From Chrysopilus asiliformis (Eukaryota; Arthropoda; Insecta; Diptera; Rhagionidae), in contig OZ035961.1 of assembly GCA_964034945.1 (NCBI GenBank), positions 30,468,184-30,532,183 on the forward strand: a DNA stretch of 64,000 nt, given 5' to 3'. Each line of letters begins with the position of its first letter. Within the stretch, counting starts at the first letter, position 1. The notes under the pieces are model-generated. The model was not told the origin of the DNA and did no database searches. It saw nothing but the letters and a program-made list of their open reading frames with translations. Below are positions 12,063-22,913 of this stretch, piece by piece. Both the position numbers and the translations under genes were made by a program.

Positions 12063-12959
12063 AGCTGTTTTTTTTAGATATTTTCACAAATGTTTTTATT
12101 TATTCGATTCTTAAAAACGTTCAATTGACTTAAAAATTCAACTTGACTCAAAAATAATTTATGTTTGGGTCGTTCGGATAAAAAAACCGCTGATGACTCA
12201 ACCAATCATTTTCTTCTTACCGTACGCAATGCGATAATAATAAATTTTAGATCATCAAAAGGTTATCGGCATCGTACAAAAAACGCGACCCAAATTAATA
12301 ACCGAAGAGGAATAATTTTTTAGCTATGCTGGTACCTACTTTTTGTTTAAAATTCTCCGTAAAGCGCAATAGAAAAAAGTTTCCAACCGTGATAATTCAT
12401 CTTTAAATTGTACTTTATTCTTGATTTATGATCATTTCTTTGCTTTTGCCGAATAACTTTTGGTCTGCTTATTAGTTCTATGCTGCCGTAATCAAGGAAT
12501 TTCATATTAATTGTTCACCTCAACAACGAAATCATTGATTTATTTAAAGTTTTTTTTTATGTTCTACTGCAACTTATGTTGGAACTTTAACTTTGATAGA
12601 CTGAAATTGGAAACTAGGGAAAATTTTCTTACAGTACAAATAAGAATCTAGCCAGCTATAATAACGTAATAAATGTGCTTTTTAACGACTGGAACTTTTT
12701 GATTAAAAGTACACAGCGCAAAAGAAGTTGATTTTTGTACTCGAGTTGACTTTGAGTTCGAGTTGAAATAATTTTTCGTTTGCCTTAGAGTAAAACTAGA
12801 ATCAAATCACGTGATGCGAACATTAAATACCACACCCTGAAGTCCCCGATTACAGACTTGCAGTTGACGTTTTTTTCCTGTGAGTTTTTTTTTCTGGATT
12901 GCGGAATCCGAGCACATTTTTGCTCCATATAAAGGTAATAAGATGTGGTTATATCGACC

Positions 12960-13180
12960 TTAAAAAAAAAGACGTAGCAGAAGGGGTCTTGGTCTTTTTC
13001 TTGGACTTCTTGTACCATTTCAGCACTTTGTTCATGGTTCGCTTCAGTTTTCCTATTATCGGGCTTAATGCTGATAGCCGGTTGGTTAACTTTTAGCACT
13101 GACTTCGTAGTCTGTGGAGCATTGACCATGGAAGTTTTTCGTTTGGATATACGGTTTTCCTGTTCTCATTTGGCTAAAAT
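12960..13180 (-). pseudogene. Coding-like fragment, unidentified
   Basis: One minus-strand frame reads ISKRKTSMVNAPQTTKSVLK and continues to about AEMVQEVQEKDQDPF. The +1 frame over the second half reads KLKRTMNKVLKWYKKSKKK. Both have protein-like composition, unlike the AT-rich surroundings. A TGA lies a few codons upstream of ENRISKRK in the first frame. I do not recognise the family. A frameshifted retropseudogene or a fragment of a mobile element in the Toll intron is the likeliest reading. It is not an exon of Toll, since the Toll frame closes without it. Confidence 0.3.
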
Positions 13181-14208
13181 GGCAAATTCAAGTAAAAATA
13201 TAGATGGGGTCAGAAGATGAGTAGCGTGAGGTGAAGCTGTGCAAAATATCCGGCAGCGTTTTGAACACACAAGGGAGAAAAAATATTTCGAAGAAAATTA
13301 AATGCGACCAAATGATAACAAGGTATATTCTTTCAGCATTATACAGAGTTTCTGTATGGATGCCACCTACTTTTGTAATTGTTATGCTAAGGCTCGAACC
13401 TGTGAAAATGATAATGTTGGAAGGGTAAACAAAAAATAGAAAAATACACATTCATTTTTGTTTACGCTTCATGGTCAAGTGCACAAAAAAACTCTGATGC
13501 AGCAACGTACAATTTTAGGGATAGCGCCCTGATTCTAAAAAAATTCCCCCATTCAACTGAAGCAGGAAAAACATTATAAATGTATGCAGACTATCAGCAA
13601 TGTTTTCCTTTCTGTCTGCAGCCGCATTATGTTGAAAATTATTGGGCACAGATTTTTATTCGGATAATTTTTATAGCAGCATTTAAAATCTTCCAGGTTC
13701 AGTAAATGAAATCTACAGCATTTTAAAATTAAAGGAATGTTGTGTTTCTGGCAATTAGTGAAATTTTTATTATTAGATTGTTTCTTATGAATGTGCCTGA
13801 ATATTAAAGGTTTGACAATACACTCAGAGCAATTTGTGCATAGATTCTACTAAATGTGGATACTTTCTATCCAATTCTGTAGATGAGAAATTGACCGGTC
13901 TCAGAGGTGTGTTGAATCCATCCCCAAAATATCATTGTTCAACTCTTTTGGAATGGCACAGAATTCAACTACAGTGATATAGAATTTACACCATTTGAGG
14001 TACAAGTAAAACAGCGGTACATGTTTTACCTTGTTTCTATTTATGTTTATTTTTCTCGCCGAAAAACATGACGTTCCATTTAATTTCTCTTCCACATTTA
14101 ATTTCACAATGTTGTTGAGAAATGGAAACGATGAATGACAACAATAATATGGCATGCAAAAAAACATATGGGAACCCTTCCATCAAAATTGTATGCTCCA
14201 GTCCCATA

Positions 14209-15336
14209 TTTATGGGAAAAAACGGCATAGTGGCCAAATATGGGAGTCATTGCTATAAAAAAATTGTAACTGTTCCCAAATTTTTTAGGACACATTCCTA
14301 CAAAAAAATTGTCGTATTCTTTTTTTTTGTATAAAGGAGGATCTCCATTACCATGACTTCTGTAAATGCAAAAAAATGCAGAAAACTAGAGCAAGATAGA
14401 CTTATATAGATCTAAATAGGAATGACTGAATACAAGTATAAATGCTTTCCCTTCCAGTTTAACAACTTTATAGCAATCATATCAAACCTTATGCTATGAA
14501 TATAAGGTTCAAATTGGCATAGAAATAAAACTATACAGCTGTATGTGTGTGTTAGAACTACATGAAAAATGACAGCTACGCTATAATAGCACTTTGTATG
14601 TGTCTGTGCTCACTATTCACTTACAGGGACAATGTGTGATTGTAGTAGAAATTGCTATAAAAAAGTTCAAGTCCGTCAACTGCAACCAAATCGCCATAAA
14701 AAAGAGGGGAAATTATTTTTGCAGTTGCCGACAAATTTTTGCAGTTGATTCTTATCTCCCTTTCTCGCCAAGGTATCTTCACATAAATATGTCTCTATTT
14801 TTTGCAGTTGGGAAAAGTCATGGTAATGGAGGGCCAACTTTATCATTCCTAAAATTATGGGAGAGATTTTTGTATCTGTTAGACATGTAACGACAAAAAA
14901 AATGAGGAAATTTCCCTTTTGTAAGGGACTCAATCCTAAAATAAAAGGAATGAATCCTATAAAACGTTGTAATGTCTCCATTGATTATTGAACTCTCTTT
15001 TATATATTAGAGTGAAATTCTCAGCTGAAATAGGATTGGTTCCTATAATTAAAGTCCTATCCGAATAGGACTGGATACTATTTTTTATTGGATCCTGTCC
15101 AATCTAAATGGGGCAGACGAAAATTCGAGTTATCGAATATACAAAATAGGGAAGTTCGAGGGGCCTGAAAGTATTCGAGATATTAAACAACTCGAGTAAT
15201 AAAATGCTCTCTAATCAAAAATTTACGACTAGTTCCAATATTTCTGAAAGCTCTTGCCACAAAATGGTGTAACGAGTCCTATAATCGCTTTCCCATATTT
15301 TATAGGAATGTTTGCTATGCGGATTTTTTCCCGTGT
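14209..15336. mobile_element. Possible TIR element in the Toll intron
   Basis: TTATGGGAAAAAACGGCATAG on the left resembles the inverse of CTATGCGGATTTTTTCCCGTG at the right end. Interior words such as AGGACACATTCCTACAAAAA, TAGGATTGGTTCCTATAAT and GTCCTATCCGAATAGGACT are mutually inverted and recur in the small MITEs at 17186 and 31430. The ends match only moderately, so the boundaries are tentative. Confidence 0.35.
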
Positions 15337-15412
15337 ATAAGAAAGTAAATAGTCATTTCAAATCAATGGTCATTATAAAGCCCAATATTATTATAATAGT
15401 TTTCAGACTTAC

Positions 15413-16731
15413 CTTGAAATATTGACAAGTTGATTATATGATAATTTAAGTACGATTAATGAGCGTGTCTTATCAAATAGTTGATCCGAAAGCTGTGTTA
15501 ATTTATTTCGACTTAGGTCCAAATCGAGTAAATTACTTTGATCGGCCAATAAGTTGGCCGGTAAAACCTCAATCGCATTACTAGCTAATGAAATATTCCG
15601 TATGTTTATTGAACCAGTAAATAATGTTTCTGGCACATTGATTAATTCGCAGCGGATTCGAACATCCTCTAAATCGGGTAAATCAGCGAACAGTCCAGGT
15701 GGTAAAGATTCTAAATTGATGCGATTATCCATTAACCGGAACCGAGATAATTTCTTATTCTCGGCGAATAAACCCTCTGGCAAATGAGTGAAATTATTTG
15801 CGCTTAAATTCAAATTCGTCAGATTGGTGAGCTTTGCAAAAACATCTGGCTGTAGTGTAATGATATTATTGCTGCTTAAATCCAATTCCATTATCGACGA
15901 GACACCTTCGAATGCGCTTTTTGTTAAATTATGCAAACGATTGCCCCATAAATTTAAATGTTTTAGGTGTTTTTGTGAACGAAATACACCTTCCTCTAAA
16001 TGCTGTAGATAATTGTAGCCCAGCTCAAGGTATTCTAGTTTCTCTAATGGTACAAATATATCACGTGGTAAATGGACTTTATTTGATCGCAAATCGAGCC
16101 ACGTTAGATTGCGAACATCAGCGAATAGGTCCTCTGGCAAATCTGATAATCCATTCCCGCTGAGAAGTAATCGCTCGAGTTCATTTAGTCCTTTTAGATG
16201 ATCCCGGACGAGTGTGTGGCCCAAATCAGCACCAAAACTTTGAAACATCAGCGTTCGGATATGATGCGTACCCAGACGTTCTAGAATCGTCTTAATTGCA
16301 CTACCTGTCGGTAGTGGACATCGATTTATCTTCACCGTCGATATATTTCCGACATTTTGGATTGGCGGCAGTAAGGCGTAGTCCTTTTCATCCATCGTCA
16401 TACACTCGATTTGGACATAGCGCTCCGGTTGAATATGGACCACAATCCTTGCATCGACTGGTGGACAGTGAATCTCATAGTCGTTTATCGCATACGAACA
16501 CGAGCAGGATGTCGTCTCTGGACAGTTGAACTTTGCGCGTCCCTCCAGCTCGAATGGGAGAGGAGTGACTATCGTTATTAATGAAATTAGTACAACTATT
16601 AGCATCGTTAGACAGGATTTGATGAGGGGCTGATGATGATGATGGCGATACCGATGATGGTGATAAGTTGTAGCCTCACTATCACCAGCTATGGCCATCG
16701 TCCTTGTTGATTCTATTGTCCTCAAGTTCAT
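15413..16731 (-). CDS. Tl: Toll receptor (Toll-1 type), exon 1: signal sequence and N-terminal LRRs
   Basis: The start is the ATG at 16731-16729 in the context AACAAAATGAA, which fits the insect consensus. The frame is open further up only to GTG codons before a TAG at 16836-16834. Exon 1 gives residues 1-440 of 1113 (Drosophila Toll is about 1100). Residues 1-38 are an unusually long polar, His-rich stretch (HHHRYRHHHH at 24-33). A hydrophobic signal core follows at about 40-56. Cysteines at 70, 76, 78, 89 and 110 and the block IQPERYVQI (100-108) match the Toll N-terminal cap. LRRs run from about 183 to the exon end (LERLLLSGNGLSDLP, LKHLNLWGNRLHNLTKSAFEG, LTNLNLSANNFTHLP). The extracellular LRR solenoid binds processed Spaetzle, by family knowledge. 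The upstream uORFs suggest translational control. A second ATG at residue 12 is an alternative start. Confidence 0.95.
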
Positions 16732-16775
16732 TTTGTTATTTGTATCAAAGAAATTGAAGTGGGTATCCAACACAT
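16728..16775 (-). promoter_or_regulatory. Upstream ORF (15 codons) overlapping the Toll start codon
   Basis: An ATG at 16775-16773 opens a 15-codon frame. Its TGA (16730-16728) overlaps the Toll ATG as ATGA. The uORF start context (CCCGTATGT) is weak, so leaky scanning or termination-reinitiation at the ATGA is expected. A role in limiting Toll translation is inferred. Confidence 0.6.
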
Positions 16776-17060
16776 ACGGGATGGGTAATAAAATCTGATG
16801 GGATAGCTTTTCCTTATTTCTCTTCTTTCGTCCCTATACTCCACAACGCTGGTCTGTTGTGCTCCGGATTTCGAATCAGCTCGAAATCCTTTTGATTCCT
16901 ATATCCTATTTTTTCTATAGCCAAAGGCGATAACACTTTCCGAGTGGTATTGGTCGATTGTTTGGGCTACCAACTTTCCGTTCTATTCTGGTGTTTCACT
17001 TGAATCCTTTCGGCTGAGTGGATAATGTAGAGTCAGCTCGATATGATTATCATTTAATGT
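16732..17060 (-). other. Toll 5' UTR segment after a likely 3' splice site
   Basis: Upstream of the start, the minus strand reads TACTGTCTTTCATTTCAG|AC at 17061/17060. This is a pyrimidine-rich acceptor, so the leader is probably spliced from an unlocated 5' exon. The segment has only two upstream ATGs. One opens a six-codon ORF at 17053-17033 (ATGATAATC..TGA), the other is the uORF overlapping the main start. Confidence 0.55.
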
Positions 17061-18435
17061 CTGAAATGAAAGACAGTAGAGGGAAATTTTAATATTTGAT
17101 TTTTTAATTTGGTTGAATTGCAATTTTTGTGGAATATTATTTAAAAATCGATTTGTTTGCTTCGTTTTACTTATATCTATTTACATGGAGAGAAATAATA
17201 GGATAGACTCCTACAAAAAATTGGACTATACGCAATTTTAAGGGCGAAAAATTTCAATATCCGCTTTGTAAGTAATATAATAATTTAAAATTTTACACTT
17301 AAAGTGGAGAACTAAACTTACAAAAAAATATTACAATTAAAAATCTTACATCAATACAGAAGAGAGGATTACTTTTTGATTTGTAAAAAAATTAAAATTT
17401 ATATATTCATTCATTGTTAAAATAATTTAAATTTCAAATAGTTTTTTAATAGCTATAATTCTAAAGTACTTTGGTGCGGATTAGCAGCTAAAGTGTCCTT
17501 AACAGCGAATTTAATGGAGTCAATGGGGAAAATTCTTTGTACCATCATCATCGTCGCATTAGTCGTCTAAGTCGACGTGACGTCATCATTAAATTTTCTA
17601 CAATTCAGTCTCAATCGAGATTGAATCAGGGCTAATTCGACGCAATTCAATTTACTTTGTCGTATTTAATTTTCCAAGCAATCAATTAATTAAGTTCCAG
17701 CATAAAATTAATCCAATTAAATGCGAGGACTTTTTTTTTGTGAGTTTTGATGAACAACGTCGCGTTTAATGGACTCTCAGGGGATATTCCAAATGATTCG
17801 CTGTGTGTGGGTTTGTGTGATAGTAACCGTCAGAAACAGCATCCTCACAGAATATTTTGCTTTGGCCATTTAGTAGAAATGAATATTAATGTCGAAAAAC
17901 ATTTTTTTTCTAACAAAGTGGACCACTGATGGTCGAGAATAGAGGGTGGAAATGGAAAAAAATGAAAAAGAAAAACATGCTAGTAGTGGGAGGGTGAAAG
18001 CATTTTCAGAGTTAGGAAAAAGTGAAATTTAAATGGGGTACTGATTAAGATTTGTGGTCAGTATTTCAAATTTATTTTTGTGAAATATTACGCAGAGAAT
18101 CATGACGTTTTCAAAGTGGTGGTCAACCAAAACATTTTTCGTGTAGGCCGTCGGTGGAGCTTTGATTAATAAATGAAGTTCTTAAAAATTGGGTTAAATG
18201 AACGCAGTGGTTACCCTTGGTAAATCATTGTCTGGCGACTAAAACCTTAAGGACATTTTTATGGTCATTTTTTTTTATCGAAAAATCCTCGAAGCCTCCA
18301 AAGTTTGTATTAACTGTTTTTAGGACTTTTTACAACTTTTCGATATAAACTGAAATACTTGTGATTTGCTTCTTTTCGCTCTGTGTACAGCCCAATTGAG
18401 ACTATCGATTGTGATTACGATTGAAGCTTCTCGAC
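17061..18435. other. Non-coding DNA upstream of Toll
   Basis: This may be a 5' UTR intron or promoter-proximal DNA of Toll. At 17186 it carries half of a small MITE (CATGGAGAGAAATAATAGGA..CTCCTACAAAAA) related to the intact one at 31430-31533. No core promoter could be called. Confidence 0.35.
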
Positions 18436-18775
18436 TAATGAGATCAAAGCTTTCAACCATAGGAAAATGAAAGCTTTGATCTCATTGGTCGAGGAACCCC
18501 GATCGCAATCGTTAGTCTGAAGTGGGCTTATGACCTGTAAAATGTACAAAAAGTCAAATTTTGTCAACTTTTGCTATATCAAATTATTCTGGAGAGAAAT
18601 TTTAATGAGATCAAAGCTTTCAATCATAGGAAAATGAAAGATTTGATCTCATTTGTCGAGGAAGTTCAAGCGCAATCGTTAGCCTGAATTGGGCTTAAGA
18701 CCTGTAAAATGTACAAATAGTCAAAATCTGTCAACTTTTGTTAAATGAAATTATTCTGGAAAGGAGTTCAGGCAA
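18436..18775. repeat. Tandem duplication (168-bp period), each unit with a hairpin
   Basis: Two units start at about 18436 and 18604 with TAATGAGATCAAAGCTTTCA. Each continues with a 9-12 nt loop and the inverse TGAAAGCTTTGATCTCATT. Both units then share GCAATCGTTAG..TGAA.TGGGCTTA..ACCTGTAAAATGTACAAA and TCAACTTTTG. The second copy has a mismatch in its hairpin (GAAAGATTTGATC). Confidence 0.8.
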
Positions 18776-19029
18776 AAATCTAAAATGCAAACAGTCCTTA
18801 AAATGATCAAGAAAGTTAATACCTGGAGAACGGTGTGGGACATTGAATTTCGGCTAGCAATTTACACAAGAAATTGGCACTGACAACATATCGTCGCCTA
18901 AAAATTTAATTATCGTATCTAGGTGTGATCAGCGTTTTTCGGGGCTGATCTTTAATTTGGTGTAATCCATTTTTAATTCTGTGAAACACAAATACTAATT
19001 CTGTACATTTGAAAAAATCGGTCCGATGG

Positions 19030-19470
19030 AAAAAAAAGTTTTGACACAAACTCAATCCTATAATATAATACGAGGAATGTCTGTCTATCTGTCTGTCTGT
19101 CTGCACAAAGGATCGCCTAACGATTTTCACGAAACTTGTGGGTTAGGGATTTTCGGGGACAAGGCATCGATCTAGATAGGTCTCACCTGTGAGAAAATTC
19201 CCCTCGATACCCTTCGCCTGGTATCTTCGAATTGGGTGGTCCGATCTTAATGAAACTTTACAGTATTACTAAGGGGGCTAAGGGCTTTCGATTTTTCCAC
19301 TACAAACCTGACTTCCCTCCCCCCAATACCCCTCGCCTGGTATCTCCGAATTGGGTGGTCCGATCTTAATGAAACTTTACAGTATTACTAAGGGGGCTAA
19401 GGGCTTTCGATGTTTCCACTACAAACCTGACTTTTCCCTCCCCTCGATACCCCTCGCCCGGTATTTTCTA
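19030..19470 (+). repeat. GTCT microsatellite plus ~120-bp tandem array (about 2.3 units)
   Basis: A run TGTCTGTCTATCTGTCTGTC at about 19078 is followed by tandem units. Their shared words are CGCCTGGTATCTTCGAATTG, GGTCCGATCTTAATGAAACT, TTACAGTATTACTAAGGGGG and TTCCACTACAAACCTGACTT. Units begin near 19207, 19325 and 19446, the last truncated. No coding potential. Confidence 0.8.
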
Positions 19471-19479
19471 AAATAAGTG

Positions 19480-19990
19480 AATTTTCAATCACCTTTTATG
19501 GTATTTATTCGATGCTCCGCAGGCGAAAGAACAAGTTACGCCTCAGGTGATTTTTTTGGAAAAAGTGAAGGAAAACACGATGAACTTATGGAGAAACTCC
19601 GTCACAGACAAAAATTTTTGGTTTCAAGACTAAATCGAATAATGCCTAAATCCGGGACTGTTCCTGCGAATGTAAGGATAACGTGAATATCCTTTATCCC
19701 ATTTTTCTCGGGAAAAATTGGCATTAGGGGTTTTTTAGGGGATTAAGGGTCCTATAAGGATGACGGGAAAATCCTGTTTCCGAGTAAATTAATATCAAAG
19801 GGATTTTCTATGTCGCTAATCCTGTATCTGACAACAGAATTTGAAAATTCTAAACGAAAGGTCCTGTAGTGATAACAAAAGTATCCTTTCTTTCTTTTTT
19901 TTCTAGAGGAAATTAGCAGAGGGGGTTTTTGGATCGGGAATTTCCAATCTCAGCAAATTAACTATAAAGATAACGTGACTCTACTTTTTC
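19480..19990 (+). repeat. Dispersed 'GGAAAAATTGGCATTAGGGG' repeat
   Basis: Words such as CCCATTTTTCTCGGGAAAAA, TTGGCATTAGGGG and GGGTCCT..AAGGAT recur at 36110-36310 and 45010-45200 and, more weakly and inverted, near 40240-40420. It directly follows the tandem array and may be one element with it. Confidence 0.5.
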
Positions 19991-20091
19991 TCCAAAAAAA
20001 TCAGCAAAAAGAGGATTTTGAGGTCTCCGAGCTTGGCTCGGTCTTCCTCGTACTTTATTCAAAACCGCCGAAAATTTACATATACGACACT

Positions 20092-20263
20092 TATGGCGAA
20101 TTCGAATCATAGATTTAGAGAATGTTCTACTCTGGAGTCGAAGTGTGTCTACTTTATTCAACACAATTTTGTTAGAAAAAATATGGCGAAATTTTCTATT
20201 CGATCTAAAATCCGGATGGGGCAATTTTCAAGCAAAAAGAACAGGCCATTCGAATACGCCATT
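20092..20263. mobile_element. MITE, 'TATGGCGAATTCGAAT' family, copy 1
   Basis: The left end is TATGGCGAATTCGAATCATA and the right end ATTCGAATACGCCATTAA, inverted with respect to each other. The interior (CTTTATTCAACACAATTTTGTTA, GGAGTCGAAGTGTG) is shared, in opposite orientation, with 22073-22249. About 170 bp, non-coding. Confidence 0.7.
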
Positions 20264-22072
20264 AAATTCTCAGCATATGTAAACAGCCAACGTCACTGTT
20301 GACATAATTCCTGCTTAAGTTCGTTGTGCCAGGTACCAGATGTTTCTTTAATTTCCTGAATAACACTTTATCGCTGTTACCGAATAATCAACATATTTGC
20401 ATCTTTTATATTAATATATAGAGCAAAAAATTTATTTTGAATTTCAATGTATAAAGGAGAATAATTTCATTTTTAGAAGAAATTTTGTTGTGCCATGAAA
20501 ATTTCTTATAAAATGAATTTCCGGTATGAAATACGATAAATAATTTCTTGCTATGCATTGATTTTTGAACACATCAAAAATTATTCCATCGAATGCGCTT
20601 TAAAGCAATCTTTTATATAACAAAATTTTGAAATGGAAATCATAAAATAATGGCTGAATAAGTATCGAACTTTTTAATTTGAATTTTGTGAGCATCCTGA
20701 TTTGGTTATAACGTTTCCTATTCAAAAAGTTTGTTGTTTTGTTTTTAAAAATGTGGATATTTTGCAACATTCCGAATGTGGAAAATCCCCATTGAGTGGG
20801 GATAAATTGTTGGTGAATGTGGCAAACACAAAATTTTTTTTTCCATGGTTTCAGAATGTGCGGTATGTAGATATGAAATATTCATATAACATTTTTGGTT
20901 TATTTCGCCGATATATATGTCTGTAAATCGCGTATATCCTGAATTGCATATATTTAGGTGTATAGCTTATATTTATTTATGGTCCTGAATGCTCGTAAAT
21001 ACATTGACAAAAGAATTGAGTAAAAAAAGCTGGCAACAACAAACGTCGTTGATAAAAGTCGCTGAAGAGAAGCAGAAACAAAGTCATGCAACAGCCCATG
21101 AATCCTTTTTTTCGACATTTCATTTATTTCAGGTGCTGCTGCCGTCGTAGTCTGAAGAGGTTGAGAAACTTTGCACAGATCAGAACAAAAGGCAGCAGTA
21201 TTGGGAAAAATAGATGGCAGTGAAAACACACAAACGAAAATAAGTCGAATTTATGGAGAAACACTAGGAAATATAAAGCATTCGGCATTGATATCGAAGG
21301 AAAGAAAGTTGTATAGCAGATACATTTTTTTTTCTTATCTGAAAAGTTGTTCATTTTCAAATACGATCCCCCTGCAATTTAATCGTACATCCTTGTTCTC
21401 ATCATCATTCGCTTTAGGTAATCGAATCCTGTTGACGGGAATTGTTGTTTCTAAATCGGTTCGTCGGTTCGTCATTGTATTGTGTGAGTATTGCTTGAAT
21501 TTTCCCTTCATCCGATTTTTCTTGAGCAGAATTTCCCCTCCCTTTTATCAGCCACTTCATCACTTCATATAAATTCTTGGCTTCAAATCCTTAAACCATT
21601 TTCGTACCTGAATAAGTTTTCAGTATGTTTTCTGCTTTGTTATTTACTTCTATAGATATATGAGTATATGCTATAGGAGAAGCGAGGATTTTTGCATCAT
21701 AAATTTTGCTTGGAAAAAATACGATTTTTTTCTTACTTTTGTTGTTTAACTGGAAGGACTTGATTTAATAACTTTGTTACGCTTTGTTAAGGTTTTTTTT
21801 GAAATGAAATTACCTAAAATCGTGATAAATTTATTGTACTTTTCGCAATTTCTTTGGGAAATCGTTTTTAAATAGATAAATGGTCTTTTTTTCAAGACTT
21901 TCTGCCAGTTATTTCTAATAGAAGTGCTTAAATAAGATCAGTGTTAGATACTTCAACGCAATTGTTGAATTTCACCGGCTTTAATTAAATTGAGGGGCGC
22001 ACTATTATTGTTTCATTTTCAATTTTAATTAAAAATGAAGACACGCATAATCTAACAAAATGATAAAATCTT
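20264..22072. other. Intergenic DNA, nothing recognised
   Basis: The frame at 21171-21572 (plus) has no domain and biased composition. No transposon ends were recognised. Confidence 0.4.
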
Positions 22073-22249
22073 ATGGCGTATTCGAATGACCGGCTTTTTT
22101 GGCTCGAAAATTGCTCCATCTAATAGAAAATTTTGACATATTTTTTTTTAACAAAATTGCATTGAATAAAGTAGGCCTTCTTCGACTTCAATCACAGATT
22201 CGAATCACAGATTTAGCATGTCTAAATCTGTGATTCGAATTCGCCATTA
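22073..22249. mobile_element. MITE, 'TATGGCG..TTCGAAT' family, copy 2
   Basis: The ends are TATGGCGTATTCGAATGACC and CGAATTCGCCATTAA. Near its right end a perfect palindrome, CGAATCACAGATTTAG-catgt-CTAAATCTGTGATTCG, lies at about 22200-22238. A third, partial copy may end at 29056 (CACTCGAATATGCCATAACA). Confidence 0.7.
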
Positions 22250-22682
22250 ATCTTAGTACTCAAAATTTGAAAAATTAAAAAAAATTGAAAAAGTTCTAAA
22301 AATCTTTGTCGCAAAGTGACATGAAATTTTTTGAAAACAATTTTTTTAACTATTGGAATTTGCGGAATAAATGAAAAAAGAAACTTATATTCCATTTAAA
22401 TTATTTAAGTTGGTATTCTTTAGTTATGACTGAAAAAAAAAATCTTAAATTTATTCCATAATTTCCGATAGTTGATAAAAGTGTTTAACACATTAACTGC
22501 CGTGCCAGAGATTGGCAAAGGCGTCTGAAAGGAATTAGGCTTGAGCTCTTAGTTGGCAATTTTAATTTGTATGTGATTTCCGTTCAGACATAACCAAAAC
22601 TTCTAATATTTCCAATAAGAGTTGTATCGAAATTCATCATTTCTTTTTCAATTTTCTTTGTTGTTGACCGTTATTTTATAAT

Positions 22683-22852
22683 TATTTTTGTGATGTATAG
22701 ATAGGCTTTTCGGTCGAAATTTTAAATTAAATAGTCTTTAAATACTTTGATTTTATTGTTCCCGTATTTTTGATGGATTTCTCTGTAGAAGCCCATGGTG
22801 ATTTTTAAAATTTCGACCGAAAAGCCTATCTATACATCACAAAAATCATTTC
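22683..22852. repeat. Foldback with ~43-bp perfect arms
   Basis: ATTTTTGTGATGTATAGATA continuing GGCTTTTCGGTCGAAATTTTAAA is followed, after about 75 bp, by its exact inverse. The loop has no recognised content. A transcript would fold into a long stem. Confidence 0.8.
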
Positions 22853-22913
22853 TATTTGCGTGAAAAAAGTTTGAATGAAAGAAATGAAAGGTATTAGAAA
22901 TTTTTATTTGGTT

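Larger units (their letters stand above)
8384..15412 (-). other. Toll intron (7029 bp, GT-AG, phase 2)
   Basis: The donor is TTCAAG|GTAAGT at 15412 and the acceptor is TTTACAG| ending at 8384. The frame is only maintained by this join: exon 1 runs into TAA one codon past the donor, and exon 2 has no ATG at its 5' end. The intron holds a Helitron, a 267-bp MITE, a TG microsatellite, a coding-like fragment and other repeats listed separately. The stretches 9000-9700, 9780-10900 and 12065-12780 are AT-rich with nothing recognised. Confidence 0.93.

Noticed and set aside
16732..16773. Toll start at 16773
   Set aside because: That codon is GTG. The next in-frame ATG at 16731 has a good insect start context.
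18436..19460. CRISPR-like array
   Set aside because: The repeats are two or three long tandem units without regular short spacers, and the genome is eukaryotic.
21171..21572. 133-codon plus-strand frame
   Set aside because: No domain, no coding-like codon pattern and no splice context; Phe/Ser-rich as expected from AT-rich DNA.
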